Shown here: positions 8,837 through 16,420 of the stretch, one piece after another
Layout of the letters: each line of letters starts with the position of its first letter
Numbering within the stretch: position 1 is the first letter of the stretch
Assembly (NCBI GenBank): GCA_019636275.1
Contig: JAHBXY010000072.1
Coordinates: 1 to 42,941, forward strand
Length of the DNA: 42,941 nucleotides
From: Planctomycetota bacterium
GTDB taxonomy: Bacteria; Planctomycetota; J058
Direction of reading: 5' to 3'
The notes under the pieces: model-generated
Told to the model about the DNA's origin: nothing
Seen by the model: only the letters and a program-made list of their open reading frames with translations
Databases searched by the model: none
Translations under genes and position numbers: made by a program

Positions 8837-9055
8837 CGAGCCGAAGAAGGTCACCGAGGGCGCCGAGGACGACCTCGATCCTGACCGCTCGATCCGGGTC
8901 GAGGCCCGACCCCTCCACCTGACGAGCCGAAGAGGGTCACCGAGGGCGCCGAGGACGACCTCGACCTGACCGCTCCATCCGGGTCGAGGGCCGACCGCTC
9001 CACCTGGCGAGCGGGAGGCGGTCACGAGGGCGCCGAGGACGACCTCGACCTGACC
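8801..9055. repeat. Three tandem copies of an ~85-bp repeat
   Basis: Units start at 8801, 8887 and 8972 (86, 85 and 84 bp) with the core gctcgatccgggtcgaggg and the end gaggacgacctcgacctgacc. Units one and two are nearly identical and the third is more diverged. The first unit overlaps the last dozen codons and the stop of the flippase-GT gene. Each unit begins with a small palindrome (cgatccgggtcg). The change in unit length destroys any reading frame, so it is not coding. Confidence 0.9.
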
Positions 9056-9325
9056 GCGGTCACACCTGGACCGTCGAGGCGAGGTCAGCGTCTGACCAGC
9101 CCATGGGGCGCGAAGGCGACGAAGACGACGGAGGGCTCCCGTGGCCTTCGTTGACCTCCGGCCTCCGTGCGCCATGTGGACTCACACAGACGGTCGTCGA
9201 TCACGACAGCCGGCGAGCGCCGAGAGCACCCCTCGAGCCGAGGCGCAACCTCGGTGACCGTCCTCGCGCGGCACGACGGCTGTCGTGCTCGTCATGCCCG
9301 ACGGCTGCGGCCCCGCCGAGCGTGG
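8837..9325. other. Non-coding gap between the two glycan genes
   Basis: Besides the 85-bp tandem repeats, it holds a stretch at 9060-9320 in which I recognise nothing. One ORF is open from 9103 into the next gene, but its translation before 9415 is Arg/Pro-rich and lacks membrane features, so I do not count it as coding. Confidence 0.5.
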
Positions 9326-9331
9326 CATACT
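9326..9331 (+). promoter_or_regulatory. Putative -10 box (CATACT) before upstream ORF
   Basis: CATACT ends 6 nt before a GTG at 9338. This is the same geometry as CATAAT before the mini-ORF at 6090, which suggests a leaderless start. Confidence 0.4.
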
Positions 9332-9337
9332 CGCCCC

Positions 9338-9418
9338 GTGCCCGCCGGCGTGCTCGACCTCTCCGCGGCCCGCTCGAGGAACCCCGCCGCCTCGGCCACG
9401 ATCGCCGAGCGTCCGTGA
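9338..9418 (+). CDS. 26-residue upstream ORF coupled to the GT-C gene
   Basis: GTG at 9338 opens a 26-codon frame (begins MPAGVLDLSAAR) whose TGA at 9416-9418 overlaps the GTG (9415) of the membrane glycosyltransferase as GTGA. As with 6090-6125, a -10-like hexamer lies just upstream and the main gene lacks a Shine-Dalgarno sequence. Whether the peptide has a role or only delivers ribosomes cannot be told from sequence. Confidence 0.4.
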   Translation: MPAGVLDLSAARSRNPAASATIAERP

Positions 9419-11073
9419 CCGCGCCCCCGGCGCCGGGCCCCTGGCAGGACGCGGCGTCGAGCGCGCTGATCCGCCGGCTGTTCGTGCCGCTGTGCCTCGT
9501 GCTCCCGGCCCTGACCTACGCGCGTCTGTGGTTCGGCGTCGACGTGACCGACGAGGCCTTCTACGTCGCCATGGCCCATGGCTTCGCCTCGGGCAGCCGG
9601 CCGTTCGTCGACGAGTACTCCGTCACCCAGACGGCAGCGCTCGGCCTGACGCCCCTGGTGTGGGCGTACGAGCGCCTGGTCGGCTCTCCGGAGGGGCTGG
9701 TGCTCTTCGTCCGGCACGTGTTCTTCGCGCTCCTGACCGGCACCGCGCTGGTCGTCTTCGCGCGCCTTCGCGAGGAGGTCCCGCGCCCGATCGCCGCCGC
9801 GAGCGCGGGGCTCGTGTTCGTGTTCGTGCCGTTCAGCATCCCGAGCGTCAGCTACAACACCGCCGGCGCCCTGCTGCTCACCGCCGGCCTGCTCGCGGCG
9901 ACCGCCCGGCGGCGCCTCCCGTGGCGGCTCGAGCAGGTCGGGGCCGGGCTGGCCCTGGGGGGCGCGGCCTTCGCGTATCCCCCCCTCGCGCCGGCGATCG
10001 TCATGGCCGTCGCCGTCGTCGCGCGGCGCGACCGGTCCGCCCTCCCGGCCCTCGGCGCGGGGCTGGCCGTCCCCGTCGCCCTCGGCCTGGCGCTCGTCGC
10101 CTACGCCACGCCGTCCCGGGTGCTCGAGGCGACCGCGTTCCTGAGCACCTCCCGCACGACCGAGGGGCTCGCCAAGGCGCTCGAGATCGTTCGCGGGGCC
10201 TGGGAGGCGCTTCCCGTCGAGGGCCCGCCGCGGTACGGCCTCCTGCTCCTGCTCCTGGCGGCGGCCTCCTCGCCCCGCGCGGCGGCCGTCGCCCTGCCGG
10301 TCCTCGCCGTGGCCTTCGCGGCCCGCCTCGACGGCGCGCTCCCCCGGGGTCAGCTCCTCCTCGCCTTCGTGGCGCTGCTCGGCCCGGCCCTGCGGGTCCG
10401 GCGCGAGGCGGACGCCGGCGGCGTCTGGGCCGTCTCCTTCGTCGCCGGGGCGTGCACGGCCCACGCGAGCTCCAACGGGTTCACGAACGCCTGCCTCGGC
10501 CTCCTGCCCGCGTTCCTCTGCGCCGTGGCGTGGGCAGCGCGCGCTGCCCAGGAGCGCCCGAGCGAGCGCAGCCCGGCGACGCGGGCGTCGCTCGCGGTCG
10601 GCTGCTGCCTCGTGGTCGCGACGCTCGGGGCCGCGCCGTTCACCTACGTGTATCGAGACGCGCCGGTCTCGCAGCTGACGGCCACCGTCGACGCGGGGGC
10701 CTACCGCGGGCTCCGCACGACCCCGGCCCGCCGCGACCTCCTCGAGCAGGTCGCGCGCGACCTCGCGGCGGCCTCGGTCGACCGGCGCACTCTCTTCGTC
10801 TTCGACGACCTCCCTGCGGGCTACCTGCTGACCGACCTCGCCTTCCGGGGCCCCGGCATGTGGATCGGCGCCCCGGCCTACAGCCGGGTCGATCGCCGCT
10901 TCTACCTCCGCTACTTCGACGAGCATGGCCCGCCCGACGTGGTCCTCCGCCACGACCCCGTTCCTGGCGAGGACCGGCGCGACGACGACCCGCTGCGCGC
11001 GCGCTTCGCGCCCCCGGCGTACGTCGTCGTGGTCGAGCGGCAGGGCTACGACGTCCTCGTGCGGAGACGCTGA
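9415..11073 (+). CDS. Polytopic membrane glycosyltransferase (GT-C/ArnT-PMT-like)
   Basis: A 552-residue membrane protein with about ten hydrophobic helices. The first extracytoplasmic loop contains VDVTDEAFYVAMAHGF, matching the acidic D-E pair after TM1 that defines GT-C enzymes using polyprenyl-phosphate sugars (ArnT, PMT, GT39/GT83 relatives). The soluble C-terminal part (about 430-552) carries conserved-looking aromatic and charged stretches (VFDDLPAGYLL, YSRVDRRFYLRYFDEHG) as in family members with a periplasmic tail. It probably transfers a sugar to an envelope glycan or protein, in line with the flippase-GT gene upstream. The start is set at 9415 because membrane-protein sequence begins right after it, although the frame is open from 9103. 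Confidence 0.75.
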   Translation: MTAPPAPGPWQDAASSALIRRLFVPLCLVLPALTYARLWFGVDVTDEAFYVAMAHGFASGSRPFVDEYSVTQTAALGLTPLVWAYERLVGSPEGLVLFVRHVFFALLTGTALVVFARLREEVPRPIAAASAGLVFVFVPFSIPSVSYNTAGALLLTAGLLAATARRRLPWRLEQVGAGLALGGAAFAYPPLAPAIVMAVAVVARRDRSALPALGAGLAVPVALGLALVAYATPSRVLEATAFLSTSRTTEGLAKALEIVRGAWEALPVEGPPRYGLLLLLLAAASSPRAAAVALPVLAVAFAARLDGALPRGQLLLAFVALLGPALRVRREADAGGVWAVSFVAGACTAHASSNGFTNACLGLLPAFLCAVAWAARAAQERPSERSPATRASLAVGCCLVVATLGAAPFTYVYRDAPVSQLTATVDAGAYRGLRTTPARRDLLEQVARDLAAASVDRRTLFVFDDLPAGYLLTDLAFRGPGMWIGAPAYSRVDRRFYLRYFDEHGPPDVVLRHDPVPGEDRRDDDPLRARFAPPAYVVVVERQGYDVLVRRR

Positions 11074-11472
11074 GGTGTGCTCGACGGACCACGATGCTGG
11101 CCGCGGCGGCGCGCGCGCGGGCTCGAAGGAGGTCGCTACGTCGTCGCCCGCGCGCCTCGCCGCCGCGGCTCAGCGGCCGTCGCTCGTGATGATGTCCACG
11201 TCATGGAGCGCGGCCCATGCTCCGATCCGCAGTGAGGCACCTGTCGCCCTCGCTCCGGCCGCTTCGCGGCCTTCGCTCGGGGATGCGCGCCACCGCTCGA
11301 TCTGCTCGCTTCGCTCTCGGATCAAGCGGTGAGCGCGGTCAGCCTCGTCGGCCTCGCCTCACGTGCTGCTTCGAACGAAAGGCTGGTCACCCGCGAGACG
11401 TGGTCGCGCCGATCTCTTCAGTGGCTCCGAGCGACCAGGCGAGCGCCCGTGCCGTCGGCGCGCGGGCGCTGA
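11074..11472. other. Non-coding gap carrying dispersed element copy A
   Basis: About 400 bp. The middle is the 174-bp dispersed element at 11168-11341. The flanks contain no recognisable gene. The left flank (11090-11167) loosely resembles the start of the second repeat family at 27072 and 27773. Confidence 0.55.
11168..11341 (+). repeat. Dispersed ~175-bp element, copy A
   Basis: Begins gctca-gcggccgtcgctcg and ends aagcggtgagcgcggtca. It is roughly 90-95% identical by eye to the inverted copy at 32063-32238 and a little less to 27125-27300. It contains a hairpin ggccgc-ttc-gcggcc and short inverted ends (GCTCA...GTGAGC). It encodes no transposase, so it resembles a MITE or another non-autonomous element. 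Apparent ORFs starting MLRSAV in each copy shift frame between copies and are not considered genes. Confidence 0.85.
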
Positions 11473-11478
11473 TAGACT
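11473..11478 (+). promoter_or_regulatory. Putative -10 box (TAGACT), leaderless start
   Basis: TAGACT ends 8 nt before the ATG at 11487, and no Shine-Dalgarno sequence lies between. The same hexamer sits 7 nt before the ATG at 30836. Confidence 0.5.
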
Positions 11479-11486
11479 GGACCTCG

Positions 11487-12305
11487 ATGACGCGCGCCCT
11501 CGAGCGAAGCCTCCTCCTGGCGGCGGGCCCGCTCGACGTGTTCGCCGCGCTGAGCCGGCCCGAGGGCCTGGCCGCGTGGCTCGCCGACCGCGCGGTCGAG
11601 GCGCCCGGCGGCGTGCGCCTCGAGTGGGACGTCCCCGGCGGCGTGGCCGCGACCGACCTCGAGGTCGTCGAGCGCGCCCCGGGCAAGCGCCTCGTCTTCC
11701 GCTGGGCGGGCTGGGGGGCCGAGCGCACGCAGGTGGCCTGCTACCTGGCGCCGGAGGGCGGCGGGACGCGCCTCGTGCTCGTCGAGGCGGGCTTCGGGGA
11801 GGGGCCCTGGTGGGACCTCGCGATCGAGGAGGAGGGCGAGGGCTGGGACGAGGCCCTGGCGCGCCTGGTGCGCCTGCTCGGCGCCGGCCCCAGCCGACGG
11901 ATCGACAAGGAGGCCGTGCTGCCGGCGCCGGCCGCGCGCGTCTACGCCGCGCTGACGCGCGAGGACGAGCTGCGCCGCTGGCTGTCGCGCGAGGCCCGCT
12001 TCGAGCCGCGCCCGGGCGCGTCCTACCGCCTCGCCGACCCGGGCTGGGCCGCCGCCGGCCGCGGGCGCGTGCGCGCGCTCAGCCCGCACGAGGCGATCGC
12101 CTTGAGCTGGCACTGGGACCCCGAGCTCCCGCCGACGGAGCTGCTCCTGCACGTCGAGCAGGCGCCCGGCGGCGCGAGGCTGCGCCTGGCGCACTCGGGC
12201 TGGGGCACCGGCTGCGAGTTCAACCGCGCCTTCGAGGAGATCGAGGAGGCCTGGGAGGACGCGCTGTTCCTCCTGCGCCGCTACCTGGCAGGGGGCCCGA
12301 CGTGA
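11487..12305 (+). CDS. Tandem SRPBCC (AHSA1-like) protein
   Basis: A 272-residue cytoplasmic protein made of two START/Bet v1-like (SRPBCC, AHSA1-type) domains. Domain one spans about 5-130 (LLLAAGPLDVFAALSRPEGLAAWLAD, then PGKRLVFRWAGWG). Domain two spans about 138-268 (EAVLPAPAARVYAALTRE, ALSWHWD, GWGTGCEF). Each half shows the family order of an N-terminal strand, a short helix with a W, and a final long helix (WDEALARL, WEDALFLL). The fold binds hydrophobic ligands or partner proteins; the ligand here is unknown. ATG 11487 was chosen over the longer open frame because the domain begins directly there and a TAGACT -10-like box lies 8 nt upstream. The stop overlaps the next start as GTGA, so the three genes to 13809 probably form an operon. 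Confidence 0.85.
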   Translation: MTRALERSLLLAAGPLDVFAALSRPEGLAAWLADRAVEAPGGVRLEWDVPGGVAATDLEVVERAPGKRLVFRWAGWGAERTQVACYLAPEGGGTRLVLVEAGFGEGPWWDLAIEEEGEGWDEALARLVRLLGAGPSRRIDKEAVLPAPAARVYAALTREDELRRWLSREARFEPRPGASYRLADPGWAAAGRGRVRALSPHEAIALSWHWDPELPPTELLLHVEQAPGGARLRLAHSGWGTGCEFNRAFEEIEEAWEDALFLLRRYLAGGPT

Positions 12306-12640
12306 GCACCAAGAAGGGCGCCCCGCGCCGCTGCCCGCTCTGCGCCGCGACCGTCAAGGCCGACGCGCTCGAGTGCCGGACCTGCGGCTCGAACCTCGCC
12401 CGCGTGGCCGGCCTGGGCCAGGCCAAGGCGACCAGCGCGGCGAAAGGCGACGACGAGGCCTGGCCCGCGCCGGCCGCGGGCGACGTGGGGCTGACGGGCC
12501 TCGGCGCCGTCGTCGGCGCGCTGGCCGGCTTCGGCCTGGGGGTGTGGATCGTGGGCCCCGGCCTCCTGCCGCTCGTGGTGGTCGTCGGCGCGGCAGGGGG
12601 CGCTGCGGGGGGCGCGGCGCTGGGGCGCGCCGGGGGTTGA
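12302..12640 (+). CDS. Small zinc-ribbon membrane protein
   Basis: A 112-residue protein. Four cysteines (C11, C14, C25, C28, as CPLC and CRTC) make a treble-clef/zinc-ribbon at the N-terminus. A charged linker leads to a glycine-rich hydrophobic C-terminus with two probable transmembrane helices (about 68-88 and 90-107). The GTG start lies in a GTGA overlap with the SRPBCC gene, and its own stop overlaps the next start as TTGA. Function unknown; the ribbon probably sits on the cytoplasmic face. The coding call rests on the intact ribbon and the overlaps on both sides. Confidence 0.75.
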   Translation: MSTKKGAPRRCPLCAATVKADALECRTCGSNLARVAGLGQAKATSAAKGDDEAWPAPAAGDVGLTGLGAVVGALAGFGLGVWIVGPGLLPLVVVVGAAGGAAGGAALGRAGG

Positions 12641-13809
12641 GCCGCGGAGCGGCGACGTCACCCCCGGCACGGCGGCCCGGCTGGCTGCTCCTCGCCGCCG
12701 CCCTGCTGCTCCTGGGCGTGCCGCTCGTGCGGCCGACGGTGAGGTGGGTGGACCCGGGCGCCGCCGTCCGGGCGGCCGGGCACGGGGAGCTCTTCCAGCA
12801 GATCCGCTGGTCCTGGCGCCTGAGGGACGAGGTCGGCCCGTGGACCGATCCGGTCGACCCTTGGGGCCGGCCCTGGGCCTTGATCGAGAGGGTCGGCCCC
12901 TACGGCGGAGTGACACAGCGTTGGTACTCCGTCGGCCCGAACGGCCTGGACGAGGGCGGGGAGGGCGACGACATCGGTGTCTACGACGACCGGGTGGCCT
13001 TCAGCCCGGTCGCGGCCGGTCTCTACCTGTGGGGGCGCGACCTGCTCGTGGCCCTGGCGCTGCTCCTGCTCGGCTGGCGCTCCGGACGCGCCGCCCTCGT
13101 CGCGCCGCGCGCCGAGCGGACCTCGCGCGAGGTCCTGAGGGCGCTCGCCCTGGCCGTACCGCCGGTGGGCGTCCTCTGCGCGGGGGTCGTGGTCGCCGCG
13201 AACTGGTTCACGTGGCCGAGCCGCCTGCTCGAGGTCGCGACCCACCTCGTGGCCGCATCGAGCCCCCTCGACGTCTCACCGCTCGTCACGCTCGCCGGCT
13301 CGCTCGGGTTCATGACGTTCCTCGCCGCGATGGCCTACCGGCTGCGGCTGGTCCAGGCGTTCGAGCCGACGCAGGCGCGGCACGTCGTCCGGCGCGCGGA
13401 CGCCGTCGTCCTCGGCTGCGCGCTCGTCCTGCTCGTGCAGGCGCCACTGGTGAAGGCGCTCTGGCGCGCGCTCAGCCCGCGCATGCTCGCCGTGCAGGCG
13501 TACCAGGACATGCTCGACGCCCCGTTCGAGGCGTGGGACACCAGCCGTGATCCCTGGGGCACCCCGTGGTGCGGCCGCGAGCCGCCCGTCCTCGACGGCG
13601 AGACGTGGTCCGCGGGGCCGAACCGGGTCGACGAGGGCATGCGCGGCGACGACATCGTGGTCGCCTTCGTGTTCGGCAGCAGGATCGACGTGGACCACGT
13701 CTACCTCGCCGCGCCGACCCTGCTCGTCCTCGCCGCCCTGCTCCTCGCCGGCGGCTGGGCCGCCGCGCGCCCGTTCGCCCGCCGCCTGATCACCCGTCCC
13801 CCGGACTGA
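12637..13809 (+). CDS. Six-helix membrane protein with two GspG-like DPWG...DDI loops
   Basis: About 390 residues from a TTG that overlaps the preceding TGA (TTGA). Helices are predicted near residues 12-30, 133-150, 165-190, 220-238, 255-275 and 360-378. Between helices 1 and 2, and again between 5 and 6, lies an extracytoplasmic loop with the order W-x-DPWGxPW ... SxGPNxxDEGxxGDDI (PVDPWGRPW with YSVGPNGLDEGGEGDDI; RDPWGTPW with WSAGPNRVDEGMRGDDI). The same order ends the GspG pseudopilin in this window (VDPWGNEY ... YGADGAPGGTDEGADL), where it forms the calcium-binding C-terminal loop. The protein therefore looks like an internal duplication of a pseudopilin-type C-terminal domain set in a membrane frame. 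Function unknown. Confidence 0.75.
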   Translation: MSRGAATSPPARRPGWLLLAAALLLLGVPLVRPTVRWVDPGAAVRAAGHGELFQQIRWSWRLRDEVGPWTDPVDPWGRPWALIERVGPYGGVTQRWYSVGPNGLDEGGEGDDIGVYDDRVAFSPVAAGLYLWGRDLLVALALLLLGWRSGRAALVAPRAERTSREVLRALALAVPPVGVLCAGVVVAANWFTWPSRLLEVATHLVAASSPLDVSPLVTLAGSLGFMTFLAAMAYRLRLVQAFEPTQARHVVRRADAVVLGCALVLLVQAPLVKALWRALSPRMLAVQAYQDMLDAPFEAWDTSRDPWGTPWCGREPPVLDGETWSAGPNRVDEGMRGDDIVVAFVFGSRIDVDHVYLAAPTLLVLAALLLAGGWAAARPFARRLITRPPD

Positions 13810-13814
13810 CGGCG

Positions 13815-14432
13815 TCAGGCCGCGGGAGGGCCGTGCCGACGGACGATCTCGTCCCAGGCGGCGACCCGCTCGTCGTCCTCGCCGACCATCCCCACCACCT
13901 GGTCCCGGACCCACGCCCGGTCCAGCGCCTCGGCCTGCACGGCGACGAGGCGCCGGAGGTCGCCCAGGTCCTTGTCGCGGAAGAAGAGCAGCTTGAACAC
14001 GGCCAGCGCCTCGGGCGAGAGGACGAGCCGCGCGCGGCCGTCCGGGAACGTGACCTCTCTCAGGGTCCGCTCGGCCTCGTCGTAGAACGGGATCGACGGC
14101 ACGAAGACGTCCAGCCGCACGTCCCCGTGCCACGCCACGGCGACCTCCCCGTCCCGCGCCCGGCGCAGGAACTCGGCGCGCCGGGCGTCGTCCCACGGCC
14201 CGCCCTCCCGGCTGGCGGCGCAGCCGAGCCGCTCGAGGACGGCGAGGACGCGGCCGTGCTCCTCCTCCGGCGCGAACACGTTGACGTCGATGTCCTTCGT
14301 CACGCGCGGGACGACCCACAGGTTGAACGCCAGGCCGCCGCCGAGCGCCGCCTTGAGACCGGCGTCCGCGTACGCGTCGAGCACGCGGAGGGCGAGCCGC
14401 GGCAGGTCCTCGAGCGCCCCCTCCTCGGTCAC
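13815..14432 (-). CDS. Nucleotidyltransferase-fold protein (AbiEii/MNT-like)
   Basis: 205 residues. GGGLAFNLW near residue 31 followed by TKDIDVNVF near 46 is the minimal nucleotidyltransferase signature (GG-x-hx then D-h-D), with the likely third acidic residue in VRLDVFVPS. After it comes the PEALAVFKLLFFRDKDLGDL region, typical of AbiEii/MenA-type and DUF6036-like proteins that handle nucleotides and often act as toxins. Its ATG overlaps the stop of the 89-residue gene upstream by 4 nt, so both are translated together. It converges on the membrane protein gene ending at 13809, with 5 nt between. Housekeeping nucleotidyl transfer is the alternative to a toxin role. Confidence 0.75.
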   Translation of the reverse strand: MTEEGALEDLPRLALRVLDAYADAGLKAALGGGLAFNLWVVPRVTKDIDVNVFAPEEEHGRVLAVLERLGCAASREGGPWDDARRAEFLRRARDGEVAVAWHGDVRLDVFVPSIPFYDEAERTLREVTFPDGRARLVLSPEALAVFKLLFFRDKDLGDLRRLVAVQAEALDRAWVRDQVVGMVGEDDERVAAWDEIVRRHGPPAA

Positions 14433-14698
14433 GGCCGGGCGCGCCCGGCGCGTAGCCGGGCGACGATCGCCGCGTAGGTCGGGTGCGGCGGGTCGCGATG
14501 CTCGAGGACCTTCGCCCGGTCGGCCGCGCCGCCCGCGCCCACCCAGGCGAGCACCCCCGAGAGCCGCTCGAGCTGGCGCCAGCGCTCGGCCGGGCTGAGC
14601 CCGCGGGCCTCGGCGACGTCGGCCTCCACCTCGGCCTCGACCGACACCGAGTGAGTCGCGAGGAATCGTCGGAGCCGCGGGTCGACGACGTGGGCCAT
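14429..14698 (-). CDS. Small hypothetical partner of the nucleotidyltransferase
   Basis: 89 residues, charged, no membrane segment. The pattern is an N-terminal DPRLRRFLATHSVSVEAEVE helix, SPAERWRQLERLSGVLAWV, then EHRDPPHPTYAAIVARLR. I do not recognise a named family. A small helical protein placed directly before a nucleotidyltransferase and overlapping it (ATGA) is the layout of antitoxin-toxin pairs of the MNT class, so it may be a regulator or antitoxin. ATG 14698 is preceded on the minus strand by TATCCT at 8 nt, a leaderless-type arrangement. Confidence 0.65.
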   Translation of the reverse strand: MAHVVDPRLRRFLATHSVSVEAEVEADVAEARGLSPAERWRQLERLSGVLAWVGAGGAADRAKVLEHRDPPHPTYAAIVARLRAGRARP

Positions 14699-14706
14699 CG
14701 ATCGAG

Positions 14707-14712
14707 AGGATA
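14707..14712 (-). promoter_or_regulatory. Putative -10 box (TATCCT), leaderless start
   Basis: Read on the minus strand, TATCCT ends 8 nt before the ATG at 14698, with no ribosome-binding site between. Confidence 0.4.
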
Positions 14713-14868
14713 CACCTGCGATGAGTGACGCGCTCGCGAGGGGGGCGCGATCGGCGTGAGTGCCCGGGCCATGGTGTACGGCCCGTTCCGCGCCTCCCGC
14801 ACGCTGCGCTTCGGCAGGTCGAGCACGTGCAGCGGGCGGAAGAGCTGCTCCGCGCGGAGCGCCTACGG

Positions 14869-16314
14869 TCACACCCCGCCCGCGTCGCCGATCCGGCGCA
14901 CCTTGAGCGAGTTGATGTTCCCCTTGGCCGTCAGGTTGCCGCCGCCGACGTAGACGGCCAGGTCGCCCGGGTGGGCCAGGCCGCGCCGGGCGATCTCGGC
15001 CTCGGCCTCGGCGACGAGCTCCTCGGAGCGCTCGGTCTTCTTCACCAGCACGGGGACGACGCCGCGGTAGAGGGCCATGCGCCGGAGCGTCTTCGGCTCG
15101 GTCGTCACGCCGATGATCGGCACCGTCGGGTGGTACTTCGTCATGAACAGCGCCGTGCGGCCGGTCATCGTGAACGTGACCAGCACCCGCGCCTTGAGGT
15201 CGTCGGCCACGCGCACGGCGCCGTGGCACATGGCGTCGCTGAACGACGTGATGTCGATCTTGCTCTCGTGGCGCTGGCTGCCGCCCAGCGCCTCGGCGTC
15301 CTGGTCGGCGTGGTCGGCGATCATGCGCATGGTGCGCACGGTCTCGACCGGGAACTTCCCGGCCGCCGTCTCGCCCGAGAGCATGACCGCGTCGGTGCCG
15401 TCGTAGATCGCGTTGGCCACGTCCGAGACCTCGGCGCGCGTCGGGCGCGGGTGCTCCTGCATGGAGTCGAGCATCTGCGTGGCCGTGATCACCAGGCGGT
15501 CGCCCAGGTTCGCCAGGCGGATCATGTGCTTCTGCAGCGCCGGCACCTTGTGCAGGGGCGTCTCGATCGCCAGGTCGCCGCGGGCCACCATGATCCCGTC
15601 GAACGCCTGCACGATCTGCTCCAGGCGCAGGAGCGCCTCGGGCTTCTCGATCTTGGCGATCACGCGCGGCGGGTCGGCGATCCCCTGCATCATCTCCTTC
15701 AGCGGCAGCACGTCGTCCTCGTGGCGCACGAACGACAGGGCCACGTAGTCGACCTCGTGCTCGAGGCCCCAGGCGAGGTCCCGGCGGTCCTTCTCGGTGA
15801 ACGACGGCAGCGACAGGCGCGTGTCGGGCAGGTTCACGCCCTTCCGCTCCTTCAGCGTCCCGCCGAAGATCACCTTGCAAGTGAGCGTGCGCTCGGCCGG
15901 GTTCGTCGACAGGACCTCCATCTCCAGGAGGCCGTCGTCGAGGAGGATCCGCTGCTCGGGCCGCGCCTCGTCGGCCAGGCGGTCGACCGAGACCCCGATC
16001 CGCGACGGGTCGGCGCTCTCCTCCAGGCCGGCGACCAGCGTCACGACCTGCCCCGGCGTCAGGCGCACCTCCCGGCCGGGCAGGCGCGAGGTGCGGATCT
16101 TCGGCCCGCACAGGTCCTGCAGCACCGCCACCGGCAGCCCCATGTCGCCCGAGACGCGGCGGATGCGCTCGAGCATCTGCAGGTGATCCTCGTGGGTCCC
16201 GTGGGAGAAGTTCAGCCGGCACACGTTCACGCCGGCCTCGAACAGCGCGCGCATGCGCTTCTCGGGCGCGCTGGCGGGGCCCATGGTGGCGACGATCTTG
16301 GTGCGGGCGTACAT
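14869..16314 (-). CDS. pyk: Pyruvate kinase
   Basis: 481 residues, the usual length. It converts phosphoenolpyruvate and ADP to pyruvate and ATP, the last step of glycolysis. The hallmarks are in order: RTKIVATMGPAS at the N-terminus, VCRLNFSHGTHEDH (substrate and potassium site), LQDLCGPKIRTS, the active-site helix VIAKIEKPEAL with the catalytic Lys, IMVARGDLAIE (metal site) and VITATQMLDSM. The C-terminal regulatory domain is complete (VLVTFTMTGRTALFMTKYHP). ATG 16314 is preceded by AGGAG on the minus strand, and there is no extra biotinyl or PEP-utiliser domain. It is a single gene; the divergent sugar dehydrogenase begins 106 nt away. Confidence 0.97.
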   Translation of the reverse strand: MYARTKIVATMGPASAPEKRMRALFEAGVNVCRLNFSHGTHEDHLQMLERIRRVSGDMGLPVAVLQDLCGPKIRTSRLPGREVRLTPGQVVTLVAGLEESADPSRIGVSVDRLADEARPEQRILLDDGLLEMEVLSTNPAERTLTCKVIFGGTLKERKGVNLPDTRLSLPSFTEKDRRDLAWGLEHEVDYVALSFVRHEDDVLPLKEMMQGIADPPRVIAKIEKPEALLRLEQIVQAFDGIMVARGDLAIETPLHKVPALQKHMIRLANLGDRLVITATQMLDSMQEHPRPTRAEVSDVANAIYDGTDAVMLSGETAAGKFPVETVRTMRMIADHADQDAEALGGSQRHESKIDITSFSDAMCHGAVRVADDLKARVLVTFTMTGRTALFMTKYHPTVPIIGVTTEPKTLRRMALYRGVVPVLVKKTERSEELVAEAEAEIARRGLAHPGDLAVYVGGGNLTAKGNINSLKVRRIGDAGGV

Positions 16315-16420
16315 GGCGCGGCTCCTGACGGGGCGCGATGCTCGCCGGGCGGGGCGCGCCTGTCCACGCACGCCCGCCGCGGCCTTGCGGCGCGCGTCCC
16401 CGCCGGGGACAGTCCGCCCC

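Noticed and set aside
8801..9055. CRISPR-like array
   Set aside because: The units are contiguous with no unique spacers and no cas genes are near.
9103..9414. N-terminal extension of the GT-C gene to the ATG at 9103
   Set aside because: The extra 104 codons are Arg/Pro-rich, would precede a transmembrane protein without reason, and run over the mini-ORF layout.
11217..11486. Extension of the SRPBCC gene to 11217, and related ORFs beginning MLRSAV in all three element copies
   Set aside because: They lie inside the dispersed element and lose frame between copies; the similarity comes from the repeat.
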